From Candidatus Omnitrophota bacterium (GTDB lineage Bacteria; Omnitrophota; Gorgyraeia; 1-14-0-20-64-10; JACQQZ01): a DNA stretch of 14,336 bases. This document shows, piece by piece, positions 7,695 to 14,336 of the stretch (position 1 is the stretch's first letter; each line of letters begins with the position of its first letter). A model generated the notes under the pieces. The model made no database searches. It was not told the origin of the DNA and saw only the letters and a program-made list of their open reading frames with translations. The stretch lies in NCBI GenBank assembly GCA_016206635.1, contig JACQRF010000053.1, forward strand, positions 1 through 14,336. Reading direction: 5' to 3'. A program made the position numbers and the translations under genes.

Positions 7695-8498
7695 CTATAT
7701 ATTCTCATTAACGTAGACCAGCAAGTTGCCGCCCCCTTTGAGCTTGCGGCTGAGGCGGGTGGTCCAGATGATCGAGCGGCCGGTGTGGCGGTAGATCGCC
7801 TCGGAGATCACGCAGGCCTTGAGCCGGCCGCGATAATGGAACCCTTCGGTTTGCATGAACGCGTCGAATACCTTGAGATCACCGTACTGGTGGGACGAGG
7901 CCAGGTGCAAGGGGTCGTCCGGCGTGAACGAGTGGGTGGCAATCAGCCAGCCGCCGGGCCCGAGCGCGGCTTTCAGTTGACGCACCGTCGCGGCGAGATC
8001 GGGGACGTGTTCCAGCACGTCCACCGCCAGCACGGCGCGGTACCGGGCCGCCGGCAGCGGCTGGGTGGCATCGTGGATCGACGCCGTGACGCCGCGTTGC
8101 GCCAGCCGCCAGCGGACGAACTCGGTCAGTTTTCCCGGCACGTCGGCGTACTCGCACGGCACGCCGCGCGCAGTCAACGCGACGGTCAATCCCCCGCCCC
8201 CGCCGCCGAAATCCAGGATCGGACTCAACCGCCAGCGGCGCACCGCGGCGATGACCAACTGTGCCATCCGCTGGTGGTCGGCGTAGCCCTCTGTCATGGT
8301 TGATTCATACAGGTAGCGGTCGGACGTCTTATAGAATTCCAGCAACGACTCCGGGCGCTGGTCGGCAGGGGCCATCGGCGAGGTCCAATACCGCTCAGCG
8401 ACCGCCCGGATCGGTTCGCGGCAATACCCTTCGAGGTCGGCCACGGCCCGCGCCAGCGCCGCCGGCGCCCCGACGGTTTTCCGCAGGTGACGGTTCAA
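7695..8498 (-). CDS. Class I SAM-dependent methyltransferase
   Basis: A Rossmann-fold methyltransferase transferring a methyl group from SAM to an unknown small-molecule or lipid substrate. Counted from the chosen start it has 267 residues. Motif I PILDFGGGGGGLTVAL (about 93-108) binds SAM, RAVLAVDVLEHVPDL follows as motif II/post-I, and LGPGGWLIATHSF is motif III. The closest general group is the Methyltransf_11/23 type. The start is uncertain. An ATG at 8561 is open in frame, but it would place the terminator hairpin (8510-8541) inside the gene and it lacks a Shine-Dalgarno. A TTG at 8498 lies just past the hairpin with GGATGAG a few bases upstream, so I prefer it. The next in-frame ATG is far inside (M63 of the longer frame). 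The gene ends 54 bp before the large exported protein. Confidence 0.85.
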   Translation of the reverse strand: MNRHLRKTVGAPAALARAVADLEGYCREPIRAVAERYWTSPMAPADQRPESLLEFYKTSDRYLYESTMTEGYADHQRMAQLVIAAVRRWRLSPILDFGGGGGGLTVALTARGVPCEYADVPGKLTEFVRWRLAQRGVTASIHDATQPLPAARYRAVLAVDVLEHVPDLAATVRQLKAALGPGGWLIATHSFTPDDPLHLASSHQYGDLKVFDAFMQTEGFHYRGRLKACVISEAIYRHTGRSIIWTTRLSRKLKGGGNLLVYVNENI

Positions 8499-8509
8499 CC
8501 GCTCATCCG

Positions 8510-8541
8510 AAAAAGGGCCGCTTATATAAGCGGCCCTTTTT
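8510..8541. terminator. Perfect 32-bp palindrome, bidirectional intrinsic terminator
   Basis: A perfect 16+16 inverted repeat: a stem of AGGGCCGCTTAT type flanked by five A on one side and T on the other. In either direction it forms a GC-rich hairpin followed by at least five T, the signature of a rho-independent terminator. It directly abuts the stop codon of the glutamine amidotransferase gene (8542-8544), so it most likely ends the nadC-uvrB-birA-amidotransferase transcript. Confidence 0.88.
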
Positions 8542-9258
8542 TCAGTCGGTGTGGGCGTCATGCCACGCCACGACCGTTTGGAGAAATCGGGTCAGCACGG
8601 TGCGGCCGGTGTGGGCCACGGCTTCGCCGTGTTGGGCGATCCCGGCGCGCAACGGCGCCGGGTCGTGCGACGACGTGTCGCCGGCCCAGCGCTCGACGAG
8701 CTCGGGGGTCACCTCGACATGGCACTGCAACGCCACGGCTGCCGGGCCGAGCCGGAACACCTGCTGCGGGTACTGCGCGCTGGAGGCGAGGTGGACCGCC
8801 TTGGCCGGCAACGCGTACGTATCCTCATGCCAATGGAACGTCATCAACTCCTCGGGCAAGCCGGTCAACAACGGATCTTGGCGGCCGGCATCGGTCAGCC
8901 GAATCGGGAACCAGCCGACCTCCGCCGACGGGCCTTTGGTCACCGCCGCGCCGGCGGCCTTCGCCATCAACTGCGCCCCAAGGCAGATGCCCAGCGTCGG
9001 GAGCTGGCGGCGATACGCCTGTTGCAGCAGCTTGATCTCGCCGGCCAGGAACGGATAGCGCTCGGTCTCGTCAACATTCATCGGGCCGCCCAGGACGACG
9101 ACGCCGTCGTACGGCTGCGTGGCCGGCGGGACCGCCTCGCCGGCATATGGCCGGCAGAGATGCCAGGCGATGCCCAGCTCCCGGCAGAGCGGCTCGACCA
9201 ATCCCATGGCCTCCGGCTCCGCATGCTGCACGACGAGAATCAACGGCGCGCTCGCCAT
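8542..9258 (-). CDS. Class I glutamine amidotransferase domain protein (GMP synthase GATase-like)
   Basis: A stand-alone class I (triad) glutamine amidotransferase, 238 residues from the chosen start. Members hydrolyse glutamine and pass ammonia to a partner, or act as gamma-glutamyl hydrolases. The oxyanion region VVVLGGPMNVDE, the nucleophile elbow LGICLGAQ with its Cys, and QCHVEV with the His and Glu of the triad are all present, so it should be catalytically competent. The fold and lengths match COG0518 'GMP synthase-like' proteins, not full GuaA, because no ATP-pyrophosphatase domain follows. Three starts are stacked (GTG 9264, ATG 9261, ATG 9258). AAGGAG is best spaced, about five bases, for 9258. 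It begins 16 bp after the birA stop and ends at a strong terminator. The natural ammonia acceptor is not evident here. Confidence 0.88.
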   Translation of the reverse strand: MASAPLILVVQHAEPEAMGLVEPLCRELGIAWHLCRPYAGEAVPPATQPYDGVVVLGGPMNVDETERYPFLAGEIKLLQQAYRRQLPTLGICLGAQLMAKAAGAAVTKGPSAEVGWFPIRLTDAGRQDPLLTGLPEELMTFHWHEDTYALPAKAVHLASSAQYPQQVFRLGPAAVALQCHVEVTPELVERWAGDTSSHDPAPLRAGIAQHGEAVAHTGRTVLTRFLQTVVAWHDAHTD

Positions 9259-9274
9259 CATCACTCCTTGGGGG

Positions 9275-10237
9275 TCATCGTAAGATCAGCACTTCGCCGG
9301 CCGTCACGGTTTCCATGCGCCCGGTGTCGGTGCGCACCAACAGCGCGCCGGCGGGACCCACCCCGGCGGCTTCGCCGTCCACCGAGCGGTCCTGGCACGC
9401 GACCCGCACCCGGCGACCGAGCGTCATGGACGCCGCCTGCCAGGCGGTCAGTAACCGGCCGGCACCGCGGCGGGTCAGCTCGACGTACCACCGGTCCAGC
9501 GCCGCCAGCAACGCGCGGGCCACCGCCAGCCGATCGCACCGCTCCCCGCGCGCGAGGGCCAGCGACGTGGCGAATTTCGGCAGCGCGCTGCGCGGCGTGT
9601 TCACGTTGAGCCCGATCCCCAGCACCGCGGCGTGGACCTGGCCCAGCTCCGACTGCAGCTCGGTCAGAATGCCCGAAACCTTGCGCTCGCCGATCAGCAC
9701 ATCGTTGGGCCACTTGATCCGGGCTTCGAGCCCGGCGCCCTCGCGAATCGCCTCCACGAGAGCCACGGCGGCCAACACCGTCAACAGCGGCGCGTCCGCC
9801 GGCGCCAGTTTCGGCCGCAACAACACTGAGAGATACACGCCCTGCCCCGCCGGGGACCGCCACGTGCGCCCCAGCCGGCCCCGGCCGCGCGTCTGCGCCT
9901 CGGCAAACACCGCATGGCCTTCCGGCTCGCCGGCGGCAGCCAATCGGTGCGCGATCTCCATCGTGGAATCGGTCCTCGCGTAGCTGGAGATCCGTCGCCC
10001 AACGACCGCCGTCTTCAGGCCCCACGACAGCTCCTCGGGAATCAGCCGGTCCGGCGGCGCCACGAACTGATAGCCGAGATGCGGCTGCGCGGCGATTTCG
10101 TAGCCTTCCTCGCGCAGCTTTTCAATCTGTTTCCAGATCGCCGCGCGGGAGATGCCGCTGGCGCGGCTCAACTGCTCGCCGGAGAGGAACGCGCCGGGGT
10201 GCTCGCGCAGGGCCGTCAGGAGCCGGTCTTCGCTCAT
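9275..10237 (-). CDS. birA: Bifunctional biotin-[acetyl-CoA-carboxylase] ligase / biotin operon repressor
   Basis: Activates biotin to biotinyl-5'-AMP and attaches it to the lysine of biotin carboxyl carrier proteins. At 320 residues it has the full three-domain form. An N-terminal winged helix (about 1-60, with the helix-turn-helix LSGEQLSRASGISRAAIWKQ) suggests DNA binding. The catalytic domain carries GRGRLGR (118-124), the biotinyl-AMP loop, and KWPNDV (175-180) followed by KVSGIL. An SH3-like C-terminal domain covers about 270-320. The start codon overlaps the uvrB stop as ATGA (10234-10237), which indicates coupled translation. Because of the HTH domain it probably also represses biotin synthesis or transport genes, none of which are in the window. 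Confidence 0.96.
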   Translation of the reverse strand: MSEDRLLTALREHPGAFLSGEQLSRASGISRAAIWKQIEKLREEGYEIAAQPHLGYQFVAPPDRLIPEELSWGLKTAVVGRRISSYARTDSTMEIAHRLAAAGEPEGHAVFAEAQTRGRGRLGRTWRSPAGQGVYLSVLLRPKLAPADAPLLTVLAAVALVEAIREGAGLEARIKWPNDVLIGERKVSGILTELQSELGQVHAAVLGIGLNVNTPRSALPKFATSLALARGERCDRLAVARALLAALDRWYVELTRRGAGRLLTAWQAASMTLGRRVRVACQDRSVDGEAAGVGPAGALLVRTDTGRMETVTAGEVLILR

Positions 10238-12297
10238 CGTCGCTTTCGTCCGCCCGTTTTTCGACGGAGTTCAGGATGCGCGGGGCGCGGCGCGTCGAAC
10301 CGCGCGGCCAGCGCCGCCCGGGGGTCGCCGCCGGCGCGCAGGGCGGCGAGCTGGTCCCGCAAGATCGCGGCCCGCTCGAACTGGAGATTCCGCGCCGCCA
10401 ACTCCATCTCTTGCTCCAGCTCCGCGACGACCTCCTCGACAAGCCGGGCCTCGCCCGACTGGCCGACCACGTCGCCGACGAGCTGGTCGGCCTCCGCCTT
10501 CGCCGCCCCTTCGATCCCCTCGCGGATGGCTTTCTCCACGCCCCGGGGGGTGATGCCGTGTTGCTGATTATACGCCAGCTGCTTCGCCCGCCGGCGTGTC
10601 GTTTCGGTGATGGCCTGGCGCATCGCGTCGGTCATCCGGGTCGCGTACATGATCACCTGGCCGCGCAGGTGGCGCGCCGCCCGGCCCGACACCTGGATGA
10701 GGGAGGTGGGGCTCCGCAAGAACCCCTCGTTGTCGGCGTCGAGCACGCAGACGAGCGACACCTCCGGCAAGTCGAGCCCCTCGCGCAGGAGGTTGACGCC
10801 GACGACGCAGTCGAACGCGCCGGTGCGCAGGTTCCGCAGCACCTCGACCCGCTCGAAGGCGTCCAGGTCGGAGTGCAGGTAGGTGACGTTGAGTCCGGCT
10901 TCTTTCAAGAAGACCGACAGGTCCTCCGCCATCCGCTTGGTGAGCGTCGTCACGAGCGTCCGCTCGCCGACCGCCGCGCGGGCCTTGATCTCTTTCAAGA
11001 GGTCATCCACCTGCCCCTCCGTCGGGCGCACCGCGATCTCCGGGTCCACGAGCCCCGTCGGGCGGATCACCTGCTCAACGATGCGGCCGCCGGACACCTG
11101 CCGCTCGTGCGGGCCCGGCGTGGCGGAGACGAACACCGTCTGGCCGATGAGCGACTCGAATTCGCCCCATGTCAGCGGCCGGTTGTCGAGGCACGACGGC
11201 AGCCGGAACCCGTACTGGACGAGGATCTCCTTGCGGGCGCGGTCCCCTTCGTACATGCCGCGCAGCTGGGGGATGGTCACGTGCGATTCGTCAATCACCG
11301 TCAGGAACGGCTGGGGGAAATAATCGATGAGGCACGACGGGCGCGAGCCGGGCGGCCGCCCCGAGAGGGCGCGCGAGTAATTCTCGACGCCGTGGCAGTA
11401 GCCGACCTCCTTGAGCATCTCGAGATCGAAGCGGGTGCGCTGTTCCAACCGCTGGGCCTCGAGCAACTGATTCTGGGCCTTGAGCTCCTTCAGGCGCTCG
11501 GCCAGTTCCTGCTCGATCCCCCCGAGCGCCCGCTGGATCCGATCCTCCGTCGTGACGAAATGCTTCGCCGGATACAGCGCGAACCGCTCGAGCGACTGCA
11601 GGCGCTCGCCGGTGACCGGGTGGACCACGCTGATCCGCTCGATCCGGTCGCCGAACAGCTCCAGGCGGACGGCGGTCTCCTGATAGGCCGGGAATACCTC
11701 GATGGCCTCGCCGCGCACGCGGAACCGCCCGCGCTGGAAATCCACGTCGTTGCGCTCGTAGAGCTGGCCGATGAACCGCGCCAGGAGCTCCTGGCGCGGG
11801 ATCTCCTGCCCGACCTCCAACGACACCAACAGCTCCCGGTAGTCCTCGGGCGAGCCGAGATTGTAGATGCAGGAGACGCTGGCGACCAGGATGACGTCCT
11901 GCCGGGACATCCGCGAGGTCGTTGCGGACAGCCGCAGCCGGTCGAGCCGGTCGTTGATCGAGGAATCTTTCTCGATGTAGGTGTCGGTCTGCGGGATGTA
12001 CGCCTCCGGCTGGTAGTAGTCGTAGTAGCTGACGAAATACTCGACGGCGTTCTCGGGGAAAAATTGCTTGAACTCGCTGTAGAGCTGGGCCGCCAGCGTC
12101 TTGTTGTGGGAGATCACCAGCGTCGGCTGCTGGAGCTGGGCGATCGTGGCCGCTATGCTGAAAGTTTTTCCGCTGCCGGTTACACCCAGCAACGTCTGGT
12201 GCCGTGCCCCGGCGTTGAGCCCGCGCACCAACTGCTCGTTGGCCTGCGGCTGGTCCCCGGCCGGTTGAAACACGCTGCGCAACTTGAACGAGGGCAT
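10234..12297 (-). CDS. uvrB: Excinuclease ABC subunit B
   Basis: The damage-verifying helicase subunit of UvrABC nucleotide excision repair, loaded on DNA by UvrA and incised by UvrC. The 687 residues are close to the family norm. Visible motifs are the Walker A GVTGSGKT (38-45), the beta-hairpin YYDYYQPEAYIP (91-102) that clamps DNA, VIDESH (334-339, motif II), SATPG (391-395), HSDLDAFER (475-483), and QVSGRAAR (535-542, motif VI). The C-terminal UVR domain is about 620-655 and binds UvrC. The ATG at 12297 gives the standard MPSFKLRSVFQPAGDQP start. The open frame extends to 12342, but that would translate part of the palindromic repeat at 12318-12370. It sits between nadC and birA. The motif VI Val-Ser pair replaces the more common Thr-Ile. 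Confidence 0.97.
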   Translation of the reverse strand: MPSFKLRSVFQPAGDQPQANEQLVRGLNAGARHQTLLGVTGSGKTFSIAATIAQLQQPTLVISHNKTLAAQLYSEFKQFFPENAVEYFVSYYDYYQPEAYIPQTDTYIEKDSSINDRLDRLRLSATTSRMSRQDVILVASVSCIYNLGSPEDYRELLVSLEVGQEIPRQELLARFIGQLYERNDVDFQRGRFRVRGEAIEVFPAYQETAVRLELFGDRIERISVVHPVTGERLQSLERFALYPAKHFVTTEDRIQRALGGIEQELAERLKELKAQNQLLEAQRLEQRTRFDLEMLKEVGYCHGVENYSRALSGRPPGSRPSCLIDYFPQPFLTVIDESHVTIPQLRGMYEGDRARKEILVQYGFRLPSCLDNRPLTWGEFESLIGQTVFVSATPGPHERQVSGGRIVEQVIRPTGLVDPEIAVRPTEGQVDDLLKEIKARAAVGERTLVTTLTKRMAEDLSVFLKEAGLNVTYLHSDLDAFERVEVLRNLRTGAFDCVVGVNLLREGLDLPEVSLVCVLDADNEGFLRSPTSLIQVSGRAARHLRGQVIMYATRMTDAMRQAITETTRRRAKQLAYNQQHGITPRGVEKAIREGIEGAAKAEADQLVGDVVGQSGEARLVEEVVAELEQEMELAARNLQFERAAILRDQLAALRAGGDPRAALAARFDAPRPAHPELRRKTGGRKRR

Positions 12298-12317
12298 GGG
12301 TATATCCCGACAGCTAG

Positions 12318-12370
12318 CCCCCTCACCCTTCCTCTCCCCCACGAAGGGGGAGAGGAGATATGTGAGGGGG
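12318..12370. repeat. Nested palindromic intergenic repeat, copy 2
   Basis: The outer arms CCCCCTCAC (12318-12326) and GTGAGGGGG (12362-12370) enclose an inner hairpin. The inner arms are CCTCTCCCCC (12331-12340) and GGGGGAGAGG (12346-12355), with a five-base loop. The architecture and arm sequences match copy 1 (1272-1327). It lies two bases past the nadC stop and about 20 bp before the uvrB start. No T-run follows. Confidence 0.8.
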
Positions 12371-12371
12371 T

Positions 12372-13271
12372 CTAGACGATATCCAAGGATACATCGAGCC
12401 CCGGCGCGTCACGGGTCAGCGCGCCGATCGAGATGAAATCCACGCCGGTCGCCGCCACGGCCGAGACGCCGTCGAGGGTGATGCCGCCCGAGGCCTCAAG
12501 CAGGACCTGGCGGCCGGCCTGCCGGATGAGGCGGACCGCCTCGCGGAGCGACTCGACCGGCCAGTGGTCGAGGAGCACGAGGTCGGCCCCGCCGGCCAGC
12601 GCCGCCTGGAATTCGTCGAGGTCCCGCACTTCGATCTCCACCTTCACCTGGCGGGCGCCGGTCTTCCTAGCCTGGGCCAGCGCCTCGGCAATCACCTCAA
12701 CGTGCGGGAGCGTCGGGCCCGGCCGCCCTGGATGCTTGGCCTCCGCCAGCAACTGCAAGTGATTCTCCTTGATCAAGACTTGGTCATACAACCCCATCCG
12801 GTGGTTGTAGCCCCCGCCGGCCGCCACGGCGTACTTCTCAAGGTACCGCAAGCCAGGCGTCGTCTTGCGCGTGTCGAGGATTTTCACCGGGTACGGCTTG
12901 ACGCGCTCAACATACGCGCGCGTCAGCGTGGCGACGCCCGAGAGCCAGCTCAGGAGATTCAGGAGGGTCCGCTCCCCGCTCAAAATCGGGCGGGCCGGTC
13001 CCTCGAGAAAGACGACGGCCTTGCCCGGCTGGACGGCGTCGCCGTCCCGCGCCATCGGCCTGACGCGGATCGCCCGATGCAGCAGGCCGCACGCCCACTC
13101 CACCAGCGGGATGCCGGCGACAACGCCGGCCTGGCCGGCCACGATCTCCGCCTTGGCCGTCAGCGTCGGATGGATCAGCGCCGCCGAGGTCAGGTCGCGC
13201 GTCCCGATGTCTTCCTTGAGCGCCGCCAGGAGGAGCGGCATCACGCGCTTGGGGTCGAGCCGTGCCGGCAT
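12372..13271 (-). CDS. nadC: Nicotinate-nucleotide pyrophosphorylase (carboxylating), quinolinate phosphoribosyltransferase
   Basis: Converts quinolinate and PRPP to nicotinate mononucleotide, CO2 and pyrophosphate, the last step of the de novo branch that feeds NAD synthesis. At 299 residues it matches NadC length. The N-terminal domain has EDIGTRDLTS (20-29). The catalytic barrel shows LSGERTLLNLLSWLSGVAT (97-115) and ILDTRKTTPGLRYLEKYAV (131-149). GGGYNHRMGLYDQVLIKENH (152-171) follows, then VEIEV and the phosphate loop EASGGI, and finally DFISIGALT. These are the standard quinolinate and PRPP binding residues. The ATG at 13271 fits the family N-terminus, although the Shine-Dalgarno is weak. 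It is 31 bp past the DUF2283 gene stop and is followed by the repeat and uvrB. nadA and nadB are not in the window. Confidence 0.96.
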   Translation of the reverse strand: MPARLDPKRVMPLLLAALKEDIGTRDLTSAALIHPTLTAKAEIVAGQAGVVAGIPLVEWACGLLHRAIRVRPMARDGDAVQPGKAVVFLEGPARPILSGERTLLNLLSWLSGVATLTRAYVERVKPYPVKILDTRKTTPGLRYLEKYAVAAGGGYNHRMGLYDQVLIKENHLQLLAEAKHPGRPGPTLPHVEVIAEALAQARKTGARQVKVEIEVRDLDEFQAALAGGADLVLLDHWPVESLREAVRLIRQAGRQVLLEASGGITLDGVSAVAATGVDFISIGALTRDAPGLDVSLDIV

Positions 13272-13302
13272 GGGAGTCAGGTGGAAAGAGCGGCCCCGTC
13301 GC

Positions 13303-13563
13303 TTAGGCGGCGCGCCTCAGGAATGAGGACGTGTGCAGCACCGTGACCCCGACCAACTGCCGTCCCCGGTACCGCAACAGGAGGTGCTCACCGACCGGCT
13401 TCGTGTCCGTCACACGTTGGGGCCGCTCGAAGCTGACATACAAGACATCCGCCGCATCGTCGAAGTCTACCCACATCTGTTTTGCCGGAAGCTTCAATAG
13501 ATGCGGCAACGCCTTCAGCACCTCGGCCACCGAAGCTGATCCCGCTACGGATTTTTTCGCCAT
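13303..13563 (-). CDS. DUF2283-family small protein
   Basis: 86 residues from the ATG at 13563, which has GAGGGG a few bases upstream. The DUF2283 core is clear: MWVDFDDAADVLYVSFERPQ followed by a short beta-meander with LLRYRGRQLVGVTVLHTS. DUF2283 proteins are short, are common in cyanobacteria and many uncultivated bacteria, and are often encoded next to small putative toxin genes. Function is unproven. It overlaps the 3' end of the frameshifted upstream gene by 19 nt, so the two are a translationally coupled pair. The open frame extends to 13599, but that extension lies inside the neighbour and has no family similarity. Confidence 0.85.
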   Translation of the reverse strand: MAKKSVAGSASVAEVLKALPHLLKLPAKQMWVDFDDAADVLYVSFERPQRVTDTKPVGEHLLLRYRGRQLVGVTVLHTSSFLRRAA

Positions 13564-13857
13564 AAGACCCCTCGTTTCATCAACAGCCCGACGCGGCACG
13601 TCAGATAGGCGGTAATCACAAAACCGTCGTCGGCCGAACGCTCTCGATACACCACGACCAACGATTTGCCGGCCTCGACCCGTTTGATCGCCAGCAATTC
13701 ACCGGCGTAGCCACGAACAATCATATCAGGGTCTTCGATGGCCCCCCAAGATATCGGAATGGCGGCCAGCCAAATCATCGTGGCTCTCTTCGATGTGGAA
13801 CCACCGCTCCAACGGCAACCGGATCCGGACGCCCCGTTTCGAGATCGCCACGTCCAT
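13545..13857 (-). pseudogene. Frameshifted small toxin-like protein gene (DUF4258/BECR-like), partner of DUF2283
   Basis: From the ATG at 13857 the frame reads MDVAISKRGVRIRLPLERWF, then HIEESHDDLAGRHSDILG, and stops at 13726. The family continuation AIEDPDMIVRGYAGELLAIK, then SLVVVYRERSADDGFVITAY to the stop at 13545, is in the next frame. The switch is at a run of six G (plus-strand C at 13742-13747). Removing one G restores a clean 103-residue protein ending in RKNP. The ERWxHIxExHxD...IEDPDxIxRG...GxLLAIKR...LVVVYRE pattern matches small proteins annotated as DUF4258 or BECR-like RNase-fold toxins, often next to DUF2283. This is either a real inactivation, a slippage-tolerant site, or an assembly error. 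A longer open frame to 13928 fuses unrelated residues upstream. The Shine-Dalgarno is weak. Confidence 0.75.
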
Positions 13858-13897
13858 GTCGGCAGTCTACCACGCCCCTCGCCGCGGCAGGGCGGCA

Positions 13898-14336
13898 TCA
13901 TGTGAGACGCGCCAGGCTGTCGGACCACTTGGCGAGCTCCTGCTCGACGGTCCGGAGGGCTTCCTCTTCCTGCGCGATGATTTCGGCGGGGGCTTTCGCG
14001 CGGAATTGCTCGTTGTTTAGCCGGCCTTGCTTGCCGCGGCGCAACCCCTGCAGCTCTTCCACGCGGCGCTGGATCCGCTGGCGCTCGGCGTCGAGGTCCA
14101 CGACGCCGGCCAGCGGGATCACGATGTCCATCGAGCCGACGTGGGCGACGGCGGAGCCCTTGGCCCGTTCGACGGTCGCTGCCATCGTCACCTGCCCGGC
14201 GCGCACGAGCCGCCGCAGGTCGTCGAGGTACGGCGTGATCCGCGCGGCCGACGCCGAGGGGGCGGCGATCTGCACCGGGATCGCCTGCGCGACGGGAATC
14301 CGCAGTTCCGCTCGGATGTTGCGCACCGCCGTCACG
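13898..14336 (-). CDS. valS: Valyl-tRNA synthetase, C-terminal part (5' end outside window)
   Basis: The last 145 residues of ValS, which charges tRNA-Val and edits threonine. VTAVRNIRAELRIPVAQ matches the end of the anticodon-binding domain. VVDLDAERQRIQRRVEELQG, then LNNEQFRAKAPAEIIAQEEE and a final Leu/Glu heptad region, form the C-terminal coiled-coil arm typical of ValS. The catalytic HIGH and KMSKS motifs are not in the window. The apparent Met at 14335 is an internal GTG valine codon, not a start. It ends 40 bp upstream of the frameshifted small gene. Confidence 0.95.
   Translation of the reverse strand, partial: VTAVRNIRAELRIPVAQAIPVQIAAPSASAARITPYLDDLRRLVRAGQVTMAATVERAKGSAVAHVGSMDIVIPLAGVVDLDAERQRIQRRVEELQGLRRGKQGRLNNEQFRAKAPAEIIAQEEEALRTVEQELAKWSDSLARLT

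Noticed and set aside
7281..8303. Plus-strand open frame of 340 codons spanning the methyltransferase and the exported protein
   Set aside because: It crosses the intergenic gap between two minus-strand genes and has no recognisable motif.
8487..8561. The peptide KRAAYISGPF encoded on both strands, at the start of two opposite frames
   Set aside because: It is the translation of the perfect palindromic terminator at 8510-8541, which reads the same on both strands. It is not a conserved peptide motif.
12298..12342. N-terminal extension of UvrB to the upstream GTG/ATG
   Set aside because: It would translate part of the palindromic repeat, and family N-termini begin at MPSFKLRS.
10276..12375. 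Plus-strand open frame of 699 codons opposite uvrB
   Set aside because: uvrB is certain on the minus strand. The antisense translation is rich in Leu, Arg, Asp and Val repeats without any domain.

Overview
The window is about 14.3 kb of GC-rich bacterial chromosome. Every gene I can support lies on the minus strand, so the biological reading order runs from the right end to the left. Housekeeping genes dominate: the end of valS, nadC, uvrB, birA, a class I glutamine amidotransferase, coaX, a groES-groEL-groES chaperonin cluster, and guaB3. Between them sit several accessory or poorly known genes. The phylum cannot be fixed from this sequence. The mix (CIRCE-controlled chaperonins, a CBS-less GuaB3, type III pantothenate kinase, dispersed GC-rich palindromes, an exported protein with repeated AGMEE-type motifs) suggests an uncultivated, probably Gram-negative lineage. 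Omnitrophota is one speculative candidate.

Right part (about 9.2-14.3 kb). The 3' end of valS is followed by a small accessory pair. The first member is a frameshifted gene of a putative toxin-like family (DUF4258/BECR-like). The second is an intact DUF2283 protein. Then come nadC, uvrB and birA, with uvrB and birA sharing an ATGA overlap. NadC makes nicotinate mononucleotide for NAD. UvrB is the damage-verification helicase of nucleotide excision repair. BirA biotinylates carboxylases and probably represses biotin genes. A stand-alone glutamine amidotransferase domain protein follows birA and ends in a perfect palindromic terminator at 8510-8541.

Middle part (about 4.5-8.5 kb). This is the accessory stretch. 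It holds a class I SAM methyltransferase and a 773-residue exported protein of unknown function with four AG(M/L/A)EE-type motifs. It also holds an overlapping two-gene cassette: a 75-residue Arg/Trp-rich protein plus a minimal nucleotidyltransferase of the MNT/AbiEii type. The cassette starts at a perfect 15-bp palindrome that overlaps a possible -10 box. Its second gene overlaps coaX by 17 nt.

Left part (1-4.5 kb). coaX (CoA biosynthesis, step 1) is followed by a consensus-like sigma-70 promoter and a CIRCE-type operator. These precede groES, groEL and a second, diverged groES. The arrangement implies HrcA-controlled heat-shock expression of one chaperonin with two alternative lids. guaB3 follows and runs off the left edge a few codons before its expected end.

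Dispersed palindromic repeats mark the intergenic spaces. Two copies of a nested CCCTCACC/CCTCTCCCC element lie just after groES copy 2 and just after nadC. A perfect 32-bp palindrome fills the groES-groEL gap. A related GGTACC-rich block appears inside the signal-peptide region of the 773-residue protein. I saw no tRNA, rRNA, CRISPR array or insertion sequence, and no stretch over 300 bases lacks a gene.
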